From assembly GCF_014805625.2 (NCBI RefSeq), contig NW_023998436.1, positions 1,576,565 to 1,640,564 of the forward strand: DNA of 64,000 nucleotides, read 5' to 3'. Both the position numbers and the translations under genes were made by a program. The notes below the pieces were generated by a model. That model was given only the letters and a program-made list of their open reading frames with translations, did no database searches and was not told the origin of the DNA. This DNA is from Glossina fuscipes. Taxonomy: Eukaryota > Arthropoda > Insecta > Diptera > Glossinidae. This document shows positions 40,801-52,027 of this stretch, in pieces; within the stretch, counting starts at the first letter, position 1, and the number at the start of each line of letters is the position of its first letter.

Positions 40801-43800
40801 GAGTTTTAAAGGAGTCAAAGAGTTAGTCAAAAAGGAAATTGAAGTCAACAATGTTGTACAAATAAGTGAATTGTGAATACTGCTTCCAAAAATTGTAAAT
40901 AAAATCTATGCTGTACACGATCTAGCGAACCTTGTCAAGAAATACAATAAAGACCATTTTATAACATTATTATATATTACCTTGGCGATAGCAAATGTGC
41001 CATCTAACCTAAGAAGAGAAAAAAGTCGCAATCAAATGGAGAAGTTTATCTTAGACTAAAATGCATTTCACCTTTTTCCTTTATTTAAAAAAAAAAAAAA
41101 AGAGGAAAAATATTCAAAAATTTACGCAAATCCTTATGAATGTTAATTTAAAAAAGTATCAAAAAAAGCAAAGAGGAAACTTTTAATAACACGGTGAAAT
41201 GTGTTCACATTCGTTGAGTAGAAATTTCCAAAAGTTGCAATGTTTGTAGAAATGATGAGTTATATTGTATGATTTACTTTCAATGCGATTCAGGTGAAGC
41301 ATGTTTAATTTTAATGAGTGTATAATCGGCCGAGCTGAGTAAGCAAGGAAATGTTAGCTCAACAATTGGAGAAAAGAAACCTATTAATAAAGTATGTGAT
41401 GCATTTCCCCATTTTATACCAAAAACGCATGCGAACAAAAATCGCATTTGTGTTCAAAAACGCATGCGAATAAAATCGCATCTGTATTTTTCTAAAAAGA
41501 AAGAAAAACAACGTTCACCACTATCGACTTGCAATTTGAAACTGCAATCGAATCGACTAAATCACGTTATAAAGCAGATTATTATCCCGGGAAATCAAAG
41601 GGGACCAAAATCTAAAAAAAAAACATTATATCATCAATTTTTTTCTCAAATAGAAATGAAATTTTGTCATTTGCTTATCATCAAATCGTTGAAACCGTTG
41701 GGGTATAAGTAACATACTATGCGAGGTATTTTCATAAAATAAGTGAATTTTCAAATTTCGTGTGCTACGTATATTCGAATTTCGAATTTTGCGTTGCCAC
41801 AAGTGTAAATTATATCTAAGAAAGATCACCGTGAAGAGGACAAAACAAACACTGATGAATAAATAAACGTTTTTCGGGAAAAATAAAAAGTCACTTTTTG
41901 TTTTAGAGCACACCTCGTATATATATAAATACGGTTTAAATTAACGAAACAAAAAATTTCCCCATAAGAGGTAAATTAAATTGAAACTTAATGAAAGTGG
42001 TGGTCATATTTCTCTTTAGGTCTTAAGAAAATGTTTGTTATGCACACACGTACTGTATCGAACGATCTGGGCGTAGAAGCCGTGCACACGTGTATTTATC
42101 ACGTTTTAAAAAAGTCGTTTTGTAGCAATGTGTTTTGGTTGATAAATTTGTTTGGAATTTTTTTTATTATTCATCGATTTTCCTTTAATTTTTTTTTATG
42201 TTTATTACTTCCTTCTTTCGTTTTTCTAAATTCATAAAATGCAATGTGTAATATAACGATAAATGAAATATGTGAAAAGAAATATGAATATACCTTGAAT
42301 GCATCGCTGCGTAATTGTAAAATTTTTGAATGACGTTAATACTAATTAAAAACAAATACAAAGTAAAAACAATATAACGAACCATCATTGTGTGTACTGC
42401 ATCACTTCGCTGCTTAATGCAGTTATGCGACTTTTCATAATAATACATTATATAGAAAGTGATCCGATCTGAGTCGCATTTGCCGGCTTGGGTCGGTGAC
42501 ACCAAATTTGATCAGAAAAATTTCTTAAAAGTCGCCGCCTGTGGAGTGCAAGATGGACAGCGCATAGACGGACGGACAAGCGCTCATTATAATAAAAGGC
42601 GGATTTATTTCTCCTCCTTCTTAAATACCCTACAGCACCGTACTGCTATCCATATATTCACTTTTCAAGTTAAAGCTTTGTCGAGAAATTGGCCTGACCC
42701 GAATAACGTCCGTCCTTAGGCCAAAACATGTCGGTATATAAAATTTAATCAAAATATCTCGAAAATTTACGGGCTGAACACAAACAAGGAAAGACAGACA
42801 GATGGACAGACATTAAGTCATTTCCTCAATCGTGTATAATAAAAGGCGGATTTTTCTTCAGTCTTTGTAGGCGTTGTGTACATCCGTACAATCTTAATCT
42901 ACACAACTTATACGATAAGTGGCGTACGGTATAATAAGTCAAGGTTTGCTAGAAAATTAAAGTTTCAGCTAACATTAAGATCTTATTTAATAGTTTCAAA
43001 ATCGCTAAAATTGAGTTAGAAATGGAAAGCAGCTTTAAAATGTATGTGAACAGTTAATCAAGGTCCAACGTCAGAATTTTTTTTTTGAGTAACTTAAGAT
43101 CGGTTAAAAATAGTACTAATAAATTTACTGGTAAGTCTACAGAAAATTACATGAATGGATTTTACTCAAGAATTTAACACAAGAGCTTCTACAAAACGTT
43201 GGAGAAACGAAAAGGTTCTACGACTTATTGGAGTGTTTCTAAGAACTTCAGCGAATAGAATTTTTCTTATGACTTGCACTAACGTGTATAAAATGTCCGA
43301 CAACTCGTTCGCTTTAGGATATTCTAAAACATTCACGTTATGTTCAGTAGTTGGAGTTCACTCTAAGCGGCTACAAAAGCGTAGGTAATTAAGATTCGCT
43401 CAATAATTTTCTAAAAGGCCCATAAGATGTGAAGTAAATCAAGACTTGTTGCAACGTCTAAACACTGTTAGGTAAACAGGTTTCCTCTCAGGACTTACTG
43501 AAGCGTCATACCAGAACTTACTAAAGCGTTCTCCTAATATTAGGTAATTGGCATTCATCCCAAAACTTACTGCAGCGTCCGCAAAGGCTTGGGTAATTAA
43601 GATTCACTCGATTATTTTCTAAAAGGCCCATAAAATGTGAAGTAAATCTACACTTGCTGCAGTGTCTGTACACTGTTAGGTAAACAAATTTTCCCTCAGG
43701 ACTTATTGAAGCGTCTAAAAAAAGCTGCGTAAACAGAACTTACTTAACCGTCTTCCTAATGCTTGTTACTTGGGATTCATTCCAAGACTTAGTGACCGTT

Positions 43801-45926
43801 TGCAAAAACTCTCACTCAATGATTATTTAAAAGTCTCATAAAATGCAAAGTAAACCAAGACTTGCTATTCACGGTTAGGTAAACAGGTTTCCTCTCAGAA
43901 CTTACTGAAGCAACTACAAAAAGCTGCATGAATAGAATTCACACTGGAACTTATTGGAGCGCCCATAAAAAGTATTAAGTAAATTACAATTAATTGGCGC
44001 GTTTACGCATAGGACTTACCGAAGCATTTAAAAAAAATAGGATTTAACCCCAAGACTTATTGAAGCGAAGCGTCTAGAAATAGAGTTCATCGCCAGCACT
44101 TTCATGGATTCGCGTGTACAGTGAAGTAATGACATAAAAAACTTGATTTATGATATAAAGGAGTAGGATAAGCAATTTTAAATTCCGTAAACACTTTTGA
44201 CATAATTTTTTTTTTTTTTTTTAACTAACATCGACTAACATTGTTACAATAAGGAAAGGTAAACGCTATACAGTATATATGCGCCTGAGCATTGAATCGC
44301 TTTAAGTGTAAAATTTTTCCTGTTACACAAAAGTTAATTAACATAAGAATGCATGCATGTGTATGTGTGTATGTGTGTGTTTGCGTGTTTATGTGTGTGT
44401 GTGTGTGTTTAATCCTTTGAAAAACATAATTTAGAACACATCGCGGATACCACATGCACTGGTTCAGTTATTCTGTTTGCTGCTATTTACCCAGCAACCA
44501 AAAACCGAGAAACCCTTCTAAAATGATTTTCAACTAAATTTTCAACTGAAATTTATTGTGTTTTGATTCCTTTTACTCTAGGAAAGCAATAACGTAACTG
44601 ACGTAACGTCAAAAATTACGACATTCTTAAAATAACATAATTATTATTATAATTTTTTCTATTTTTTTTTTTTTTTTTTTTTTTAATAAACATACACATA
44701 CATATACATACGTATATATATATATACAATCACATACATCTAAACACATACACTTCGTAATTAAATAAAATGGTTATGAAGACGAATTTTTTTTTTTTTT
44801 TTTTTTTTTTTAATTTTGTACACAAGCACTGCAAGTAAATATGTTGCAGCAACGCGTTGTCAGGACAACCAACCATCACTTTGGTTAATGAATAACATGT
44901 AGAGAGGGAGACGGAAATAGCCTACAATGTTGTAATGAAATTATGAATTTTGTATACATGTGTGTGCGCGTGTATATATGAGACATACACATATAGAGAA
45001 ACGGCAATACATAGAAGCATAGAAATATTATGGTTTACCTGTTCAGACGCCCGTTGCTGTTGTTTGCTATTATCCGAAGCATCTGAAGCAATCTCTGTGT
45101 TTTCATCATTATCCTTTGACGATGACGATGACGATGACGACGACGATGTCAACGTAGCATCTCGTCGAGAGTTATCAAAGCTTAGGGCACCAATTGAAAA
45201 GAAATTATCCAACCATTGCTTATCATCCTCACTTAGTTCGGATGCAACTGATGTCGATGACGTTTCTATTTCTTCAAGTGAAATTTCGCGTGGCAACGTC
45301 GTAGTGGTCTCCATTTCACTTGATGATTCGGTGGAAGTGACTTTATCACTTTCATCGTAACTCTTTTCAACGCTAGCAGATGTTGTCGTAGTAAGAGTTG
45401 AATGATAACGGCTTGGATCACGTTTCGAACTAATGGCAGAAGGGAAAATTTGATCTTCTAATCTCTTTATCTCATCGTTGGAGAGTTCATTACGCGAACC
45501 TCCATTAAAAACAGTACTCTTAACATACTTATCATTGATATTATTGGCCCGATTAAACGAATTATCGGCAATATCCGTTCCCGTTGATGACGTACAATTC
45601 GTGTACTGTAGTTCACGAACTTTATCACCCCATTGCGTGCGTAACCATGGTTTTTCCAATATAACTAAACGACATACAATGTCCTCATCATTGTCCTCCG
45701 TATTTATAGCGTTCAACAGTATTTCATATCTGACACCGTTAACTATTTCACGGTAAGCATCGATAATGTTAATGAAATTCATTGTTAATGGTAAAAATGT
45801 CATAGCAATATTTTGTAGGCCAATCAGATTCGGTGAAAGATATTCACGTTCGCCCGGTTGCAATACATGAACGACTTTAATGGGTTTTTCCGATACGGGT
45901 TGGCCATCATCATTTTCATTATGATT
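28857..45926 (-). CDS. Cathepsin F-like papain-family cysteine protease with cystatin domains (5' end missing)
   Basis: Lysosomal C1A protease related to Drosophila CG12163/cathepsin F. Exons on the minus strand: 45926-45039, 31529-31384, 31302-30911, 30842-30667, 29601-29429, 29361-29183, 29128-28857, giving 741 aa without the N-terminus. All joins are GT/AG and in phase. Order: a cystatin-like domain ([11 protein letters not shown], then a PW motif), a Ser/Thr/Asp-rich linker, a second cystatin-like domain (QVVAGS, SRPW), an I29 propeptide with a perfect ERFNIN pattern ([20 protein letters not shown]) and YGITEFADM, then the mature protease from about [11 protein letters not shown]. Catalytic residues are C544 (NCGSCWAF), H680 ([11 protein letters not shown]) and N706 (IVKNSWG), counted from the first visible residue. 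The first exon seen begins at an acceptor (AG at 45928-45927), so a signal-peptide exon must lie further upstream; none was recognised. The first intron seen spans 31530-45038. Confidence 0.92.
29705..30620 (-). repeat. Dispersed repeat within a cathepsin intron, with tandemly amplified core
   Basis: Lies in the intron 29602-30666. It opens ACAAGTAAGAAGATTATGTA on the plus strand and closes with GATCAACAATGTATATATAC and the TTCGGTGATGGG end seen in family 2. Between them a core segment is repeated about five times (29809-30225). Confidence 0.65.
29809..30225. repeat. Tandem array of ~90-100 bp units derived from a repeat core
   Basis: About five diverged units share AATAAAATGTGCTTCTG, GTGCTGCACTC, a CAGACGG/GACAGAC segment and AATCATTTTCTGAATATAT. 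The unit is the GTCCGTC plus CATTTTCTGAAT region of the dispersed repeats. Confidence 0.8.
31681..31856. repeat. Poly-A tract and (CA)n microsatellite in the large cathepsin intron
   Basis: A run of more than 30 A at about 31700-31732 and an ACACAC run at about 31826-31854. Confidence 0.9.
32487..33134 (+). repeat. Dispersed repeat family 1, diverged
   Basis: Contains TTTCAGAGATATTTTGATG with AAATTTATCATAC, and ends TTTAGGGTATTTAATAGTCG then AACCATAACTGTAACG, a variant of the family end. Confidence 0.5.
33945..34385. repeat. Degenerate ATATCAT simple-sequence satellite
   Basis: About 440 bp made almost only of variants of ATATCATAT/ATATTAT, with periods near 5, 7 and 9 rather than one fixed unit. 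A 126-codon frame across it (34172-34552) is low-complexity and not a gene. Confidence 0.85.
34386..37439. other. Large cathepsin intron, nothing recognised
   Basis: No exon, RNA gene or transposase. A family 1 end-like segment occurs near 34725-34770, and a GGGTTCAGTGGTTAAGG tRNA-like piece near 35146. Confidence 0.4.
37440..38611. other. Large cathepsin intron, microsatellite and unassigned sequence
   Basis: Mixed TACATA/CGTATA microsatellite at about 37470-37556, otherwise unassigned. Short ORFs here are low-complexity. Confidence 0.4.
38612..38975 (+). repeat. Dispersed repeat family 1, 5' part
   Basis: Has ACCGATCGATTCAGGATCAC, AAGCTTGTCTGTCCGTC, TTGATGAAATTTGATACACC and CGCGAACTCTATTGAAAATG, then ends early with CGCCGAATATAACTTTCT. 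Confidence 0.65.
40156..40970 (+). mobile_element. Solo LTR of a gypsy-type retrotransposon with 4 bp target duplication
   Basis: An 807 bp unit (40160-40966) begins TGTTA and ends TAACA, inverted terminal pentamers, and is flanked by direct TTAT duplications (40156-40159 and 40967-40970). Inside, a TATATAA box at 40726-40732 is followed by GAGTCAGTT near 40761-40769, and AATAAA signals lie at 40898-40903 and 40946-40951: the U3-R-U5 layout of an LTR. No internal coding region is adjacent, so it is a solo LTR left by recombination. Sense orientation is plus, inside the intron of a minus-strand gene. Confidence 0.8.
41325..41715 (+). repeat. Diverged relative of the solo LTR
   Basis: Matches part of 40205-40530: GTTAGCTCAACAATTGG versus GTTAAAGCAACGAATACG, AACCTATTAATAAAGTATG versus AACCTATGAATAAAGTACG, TTTCCCCATT, and AAATGAAATTTTGTCAT versus AAATGAAATTTTATCAT. 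Ends are unclear and no target duplication was found. Confidence 0.5.
43150..44085. repeat. Higher-order tandem repeat (~50 bp subunits, ~210 bp higher unit)
   Basis: Subunits follow the pattern GACTTACTGAAGCG, then GGTAAAC/GGTAATT and GATTCA. A longer block beginning TAATTAAGATTCGCTC, then AAAGGCCCATAAGATGTG and GTTAGGTAAACAGGTTTCC, occurs near 43387, again near 43598, and more diverged near 43808, a ~210 bp higher-order period. It lies in the large cathepsin intron and is noncoding. Confidence 0.8.
44640..44815. repeat. Poly-T tracts and TACATA microsatellite
   Basis: T runs at about 44660-44684 and 44788-44810 with a (TA)/(TACA) stretch between, just inside the donor end of the large cathepsin intron. 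Confidence 0.85.
45039..45926 (-). CDS. Cathepsin F-like gene, most 5' exon visible
   Basis: 888 nt exon, phase 0 at both ends, flanked by a TATAG acceptor and a CAG/GTAAAC donor. It carries the first cystatin-like domain, including [22 protein letters not shown] and a following Cys. A long acidic Ser/Thr-rich linker follows, with a run of Ser encoded by a GAC/GAT-type simple repeat at about 45115-45150. It ends RASEQ and joins [10 protein letters not shown] at 31529. Placement in the protease gene rests on matching phase, strand and the cystatin-cystatin-I29-C1A architecture. The ~13.5 kb gap is large, so a transcript check would help. Confidence 0.8.
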
Positions 45927-45989
45927 CTATATGAGGCGCTGCCACCGAAGTTATCAATAAATTTTTTCGTTTTGTTTGTAAACAAAATT

Positions 45990-45990
<1 letters not shown>

Positions 45991-46037
<47 letters not shown>

Positions 46038-46047
46038 NNNNNNNNNN

Positions 46048-46094
<47 letters not shown>
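45991..46094. repeat. Poly-T tract interrupted by an assembly gap
   Basis: 47 Ts, ten Ns (46038-46047), then 47 Ts. The true length is unknown; the tract lies just upstream (minus strand) of the first visible cathepsin exon. Confidence 0.95.
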
Positions 46095-46095
<1 letters not shown>

Positions 46096-47259
46096 TTACA
46101 TCATCGCATACATATGTAAAAGATGTTTAGCGCATACGTATTACATATACATTGTACATAGAGCAGAGAAGATGATGATAATTTCGTTGACGGAAGGTAT
46201 GTTTGTTTGTTTGTTTGTTTGTTTGGTTGGTTGGTTGAGAGTAAAGCGAACGCGAGACATTGAGAGAAAATGGGAAAGAGACAGAGAACAAGAGGTTTTT
46301 GCATTTGAACACACATAGTTTAGGACACATACATACCTATATATATATCGCTACATATTTACATACATATTATATAAAAAGGAAAAAAAAAGGGAAAAAA
46401 GCACACCGAACACAAAAGATGAAAATATGAATGCGAGCATATGGAAGGGCATAATAATAAATACATATGTATAGAAGCAGGCAAAGTGCTAAAACAAGTG
46501 CTGTGAGTTTCCGCGAGACAAGCAAAAATACCAAAGAGTCGTTCGCTTTGGTATTTTTTGATTAAATTCTGTAAAAGACCTCAATTGCAGGCACACTTTG
46601 AGAAATTATGCACTTTTATGAACATTTTATAAATTCTTATTTCAATACATTGTATGTTTGTACATATATATATATATTACACCATACATATGTGCGTGCA
46701 TGCATACCTATTTGCGTTCATATAACTGCATAACTATTGCGCCGACAGTTTTATGATAAAGTGAATGGTATGATAAATGAATAAAAGTTTCTATTTTTTT
46801 CCTTGTAGAGCATAGAGTACCAAAGTGCTGATTCTCCAAACTCCCCCCCCCCCCCCTCCCCCACCCAATCGCCTTTTTTTTTTTTATAAAATGCTACCAC
46901 CAATGGATAGGTGGTTGTTTAAACTTTTCTAATTATTGTGGACAGTTGAAAAAATTGATTTTTATATAGATATCTTTCTTCGGCCCCTAACCACCCATTG
47001 AATATTATTCAAAGTATTGAATAATAGCAAAAAAGTGCAAGCATTTAACACCTTGAATAGGATAATACACTTTACGACTATTTGTTTTTAGCTCTATTGA
47101 CGAACGGAAATTTATTAATTTGGTGGTTCCGCTTGCAACACAACCCTGCATGTGCATGTTTTTGGTTTGGCATAAGACTAAAACATGAAGGTGAGTTAGA
47201 CATGCAATCATTTGATCGGTCTATAAGTTTATCTATTTATGCCACATTTATTAAAAGTT
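46095..47259. other. Unassigned sequence upstream of the visible cathepsin exons
   Basis: Contains a TTTG/TTGG microsatellite at about 46199-46238 and a poly-C run near 46843-46856. The missing cathepsin 5' exon could lie here or further right, but no signal-peptide-like exon stands out. Confidence 0.4.
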
Positions 47260-48490
47260 TCCTTGTCCGTCCATCGGTCCTGTCTGTTTTGCCGTTCGTT
47301 TCTTAGTTAGTAGTCCATACGTCTCTTTATCTTTCAGTGCATTTACCTATCTGCTCGTCTAATCATTCATCCATCCTTCCGATTAATTATTAACTTACTG
47401 GCTGTCGTTCATTCGTCCGTTTGTTCCTTTTCGCATCGGCATTTCTCTTCATTTGTTCGCTTTTTAAGTCATTTGCTATCCGCTCAGTCTATCAATTCAT
47501 CCGTTCGCCGGTTCTTTCACCCACTAGCCAAATACTGATTCATCCATACATTTGTTTATCTGACAGCACATTTGTCTACCTGCTCGCCTTCCCATTCAAC
47601 CATTTAGCCGCATAAGCATCAATCTACTCATTGATCGTCCATCCGTTCCTTCTTTCATATTTTCGCAAACATTTCTATTCATCACCTCGTTTTTCGATGC
47701 ATACGCTTTCCTATCAATTCATCAGCCCGCCCAACCATTCATCAGTTTTTCCGTTCACTACCCAAATATCCGTTTATCCAAACAATTTTTTTCCAACTCG
47801 TCGCTTATTCATCAATCTCCCGCATATCCGTTTATCAACCACTTCGTATTCGTGAATTGTCCCGTTTTTCGTGAGTCTGATTATCAGTCCGTCCATTCAA
47901 TGATTTGTCGGTTCATTCCTCGATTATTCAGTTCTCTATTTGTTTATTAACGCATCCACTCCACTTAGCCTAAGCATCTCTATGTCCTTTTAACTATCCG
48001 GCTTTTTATCCCTCCGTTTAACCATCCAATCACTATTCATTCCTATATCCGTTTGTTAGCCCGTCCATTCAACTGTTCCTATACAGTATAAAGCATTCGT
48101 ATAGCAAGCATTTTTTGAAAGTTCATTAACCGGTCCCTCCATCTACTTATTCGACAATCGCTTATCTGTCCATTCATGCACTATTCATCCTTTCGCTTAT
48201 GCATTCTTACGTCTCTTCATTATTCCGACAAATCAACTGTACGTACATCCATGCACCTGTCAGTTTGTCTATTCGTCTATTCGATCATTTGCCCATTTAT
48301 TCTCCTTTCATCTGTCTATTCGCTTACTATCCATTTATTCGTAAGACTGGTGCGCGTTTTTTGCTCTATCGTCCATCTGTCCATATGTACATCTGCTCAT
48401 CTGTCCACCTGTCCATTTGTCCCCCTACTCATCTTTTAAACTGTCCATTTATTTGCCTTCCTACTCATCTGTCCAACTCGTACATGCTCT
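47260..48490. repeat. Degenerate pyrimidine-rich tetranucleotide tract (~1.2 kb)
   Basis: Built of four-base words of the form NTCN (GTCC, ATCC, TTCA, TTCG, CTCA) with few exact repeats, strongly strand-asymmetric. It produces several fake Ser/Pro/Leu-rich ORFs on the plus strand. Probably a decayed TCCG/TCCA microsatellite like the GTCCGTCTGTC runs of the dispersed repeats. Confidence 0.75.
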
Positions 48491-50839
48491 CTCGTACATT
48501 CTTCTAATAAGCTTGTCATCTTTTCAATCGAAGGTTTGTTTACTTATTTGTATTTTTTTTTTTTTTTTGGAAATTTTGAACGTAGAAAAAAAGCAGAAAT
48601 AAACATTTACTACAAACAAATATATTCTTATTTGAAATTGACAAAAATTTAAAAATTAAAACAAAAAAAAAAATTTGGTAAATTTTAAAATCTATCGACA
48701 ACAGTTTCCGATCTATAGGTAATAACTATATATATTTACTATAGCCCCAGAGATCTAACTGATATGAACTCGCAAGTAACGCAAATACATTACTCGCATC
48801 CGTTTACGTTTAGTTATTGTGAACGGTGAAGGTGAACGGTATGGTATGCAAGACTCTCAACCTATGACTTTCCTAGTTATTTAACAACTAAATCAGTCGT
48901 GATCTGTCGTCGATGTTTGAGTTTTAATGAAACATTTTTTTTCAATCTTTATAAAAATTGATCATTTTTCATTTCATCTTCTTCAACAATCTTTGGGTTT
49001 ATTAAGCTAACTTACAACACTCCTCTGCACTCGAATGCTTATTCATCTGTCTGCGCTGCTTATATGTTGATATATGGTTTAATAAAGTTGTTGTTTATTT
49101 AATGTATTATTTAATAAGCCATTACCGCAGTGAATATGCCAAAGCCACATAATGTCAAACATAAACAAGCGTACATATACAATTAACCTACGTATGGATG
49201 TATGTATGTATGTATGTATGTATGTATGTATGAACAAAAAATAAAAACCTTCAAACCATGAACTAAAATGTTGATGTTGATGTCGCTGCTGCTGCTGCTG
49301 CTGTTGCTGCTGCTGATGATGATGATGATAATAATGTTTCTGATTCTGATGAAGTTGCTTTAACTTATTACCTCGCCATTGCCGCTACAATTAAAATTGC
49401 GTAGTGAACCTTAATATTAATACCATCAAAAGAGATTCGGTGGTTTTGTGGTGCAGTGTTCTGCACTGAGAGCTAACATGTAATAAGCGTTTAATGTATG
49501 GCATCACAGCTTTACCAGTTACCAGTAGCAATTGCCAGTAAGTATGTGTTTAAGCACGTATGTGTCAATAATTATTGTTAACGATGTGTGGCTTTGTTAA
49601 GTGACATTATACACGTATTAGTTATGTATGTATAAATGTAGCCAAATGCATAGAAAAAAAAAAAAAAAAAAAAAATTGAAAAAAAAAACAAAATAATAAT
49701 AAAATGTTCAATTATCCACGGCCTATTAATTAAGGAATTAATTAATTAAGTAAAAAAAATTCATTGGATTTTTTCATTCATATTTTAACAAATTCCACTG
49801 AAACACAATTCAATACGAAATCATTATTACTTTCACTCGTTCGAAAATATTACAAGCAAATCATTAAGCCAAAGGCTAAACAAACGAAATATTAGCAAAT
49901 CACAGGACGTTATCTAAAAAGCAGATAAGCAATTGAAGCGATATACGGTCTATATAGATATCTACTATAACCTATTAACATATTATTGCTTTTCACTAAA
50001 TCATGCTTTATTGACTTTTGCGAAGACAACAATAGCTATATAGCATATATGCATTGTATGACGTGTTGAGTTGAAACAATCGATTCATTTTCAATATTAA
50101 ATACGTATTATGAACATTAAAATTGTATGTAAATTGATGATTTAATCTATCGTTAAAATCGGATTACATTAACTTAACCTTTTGAATTAATTCGAGCGTA
50201 GGAAATACTTTACATAAAATATTGCGTTAAAAACATCCGGAATCGTTATGCTTAAAGTAATGGTCTGGTCTTTCGATCACTATATGATTCTGGTTTAGAA
50301 ATAAAATAAGTTTTCAAAATGTGACTCATATGGCTTACAATACAAGCACACTAATGCTTGGTCAGTGCAGCTTTTCTCATCTTTTCGATTCGATTCCGTG
50401 AAATCAGGTCGCCAAAATGCCTTTAGGGTATTTCCGTTTATGCGTTCAATCAACTTGAAGTAACCGCTCCAAGATAACAATTTCATCTCCCAAGACCCAG
50501 TTGCACTGACGCTTAAGTCACCTTTTCGTAAGCCAATCGAAGAAAAGGTGGCAAACTCCCTTCAACCCAGGAGATTAGATATGTAAATATTACAACGGAA
50601 ATCAACTTCCTTCAAGTAATCGCTCCAAGGTAAAAATTTTACGTCCCACGATCCACGTGCACTAAGGCTTCAATATAAAGCGGCATTCGAACCCGTAAAC
50701 TCAAGCGAGGACCGTGGAGGCAGCGTCACATAATAACGATAAAGAATCCCGAAGACTTCATCTCGAGGCAATGCGAAAACGGTTCTTCGACGGTATGAAT
50801 CGAGTGTGGCGCCACTAGTTGGCAGTGTGCTGTCACTGC
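48491..50839. other. Intergenic, simple repeats
   Basis: Contains a (TATG)n run at about 49197-49232, a CTG/CTGATG compound repeat at about 49282-49330 and a poly-A tract near 49656-49675. No gene is recognised. Confidence 0.45.
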
Positions 50840-51050
50840 GTCCATTAAAAAAAAAAAGGCAGACAAACGAACGGGCAGACAGACAAATAGACTGACAGAC
50901 GGACATACTTAAATCGGTTTAGAATTTCATCCTTATAAAGAATATATATGTACTTTATGGAATCTCGGAGGCTTCCTTCTGGGCATAGCAAATGTCTTGG
51001 TAAAATGAATATATCCCTCAGAATATAAAGAATATAAAGTTCTGTGTTTT
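50840..51050 (-). repeat. DINE-1-like dispersed repeat (family 2), fragment
   Basis: The plus strand has GACGGACATACTTAAATCGG, GAATATATATGTACTTTATG and GGCTTCCTTCTGGGC, the reverse of the family 2 core. Confidence 0.6.
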
Positions 51051-51117
51051 ACATGATATCCGTCCATCCATCCGTACACCAAAATTAGACCGTTAAAGGC
51101 ACTTAACTGGGTAGAGC

Positions 51118-51344
51118 TGGCCTATGCGGTTTACTCACCAAATTCGAATGTTTCTGATTATCGATTGTTTGCATTGACGGGACGCACACTTGCCGAGCAG
51201 CACTTCATTTCTTGGGAAAATGTAAGAGAAAATGGCTCAACGACTGATTTGCTGCAAAAGAGCAACAGTTTGTTTTTGAGATGGTATGCATAAATTATCT
51301 GGGTTATGGGGAAAATGTATAGCTAGCGATGGACAACACTTGGA
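51118..51344 (+). mobile_element. mariner transposase C-terminal fragment, inactive
   Basis: Reads AYAVYSPNSNVSDYRLF, TGRTLAEQHFISWENV, then after a frameshift WLND, a stop, FAAKEQQF, and after another shift GMHKLSGLWGKCIASDGQHL. This is the end of a mariner catalytic domain and its C-terminus (YSPDLAPSDYHLF and SDGQYFE types). Dead remnant without the N-terminus. Confidence 0.75.
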
Positions 51345-51371
51345 ATAATATATTATTTATCATTATATCGT

Positions 51372-51640
51372 ACACCACTTGTGATACAAGGCATATTAAG
51401 TTTGGGCGGACGTACGTAATACCCAAAAGAGCTTAAGACAGACCCATTTTGTATTACACCGATCGATTCAAAATTATTTTCTGAATTGGATGAAGACTGC
51501 CTGTCCATCCGTCCGTCCGCCCATTTATCTGCCTAATATCTGTCAAGGTAAATTTGTGTTCAAACTATGATCCGCAATTTTTGAAATATTTTTCCATTCA
51601 AAATTACATAAGATCCACATTACTGTGCTACTCAAAATTT
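51372..51640 (+). repeat. Dispersed repeat family 1, 5' part
   Basis: Has CACTTGTGATACAAGGCATA, GGGCGGACGTACGTAATACC, CACCGATCGATTCAAAAT and CTGTCCATCCGTCCGTCC. Confidence 0.65.
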
Positions 51641-52027
51641 GGTACTAACCCACAGTGAGCGAAGTTCATTTGTAGCTATAATAAGAAAATCCAATCATTT
51701 TGTTCAGCTTTATTATCGATCTGGTTTAGAAGTTAATTTACATTAAAGTCAATATCAAAAAATTGGATTTATACCATTTTCAAATATAACATTTTATATG
51801 CTAAATATTTGAATAAATTTTTTAATATTCATGTTTCAATTTGTGCTCTTAATTGGATTTTTCCTCGACATAATACATAATATGAAATTTTTAAATAAAA
51901 TTGCGAAAAATCACTTTAATTGAATTAAATAACAAATATTCGCGTATGTGTAAATATAAAAATTTTAGACATTTGTAACTATAATGCAATGTGTGAATGC
52001 AATTACATTAAAAATGTTGGCTTTTTT

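Noticed and set aside
44225..44455. 76-codon minus-strand frame with Thr/His repeats
   Set aside because: Produced by a TGTGTG microsatellite; not a protein signature.
47260..48490. CRISPR-like or regularly spaced repeat array
   Set aside because: No conserved repeat with unique spacers; just a decayed four-base rhythm in a eukaryotic genome.
48176..48507. Overlapping Ser/Leu/Pro-rich plus-strand frames
   Set aside because: Generated by the degenerate tetranucleotide tract; all frames are equally open there.
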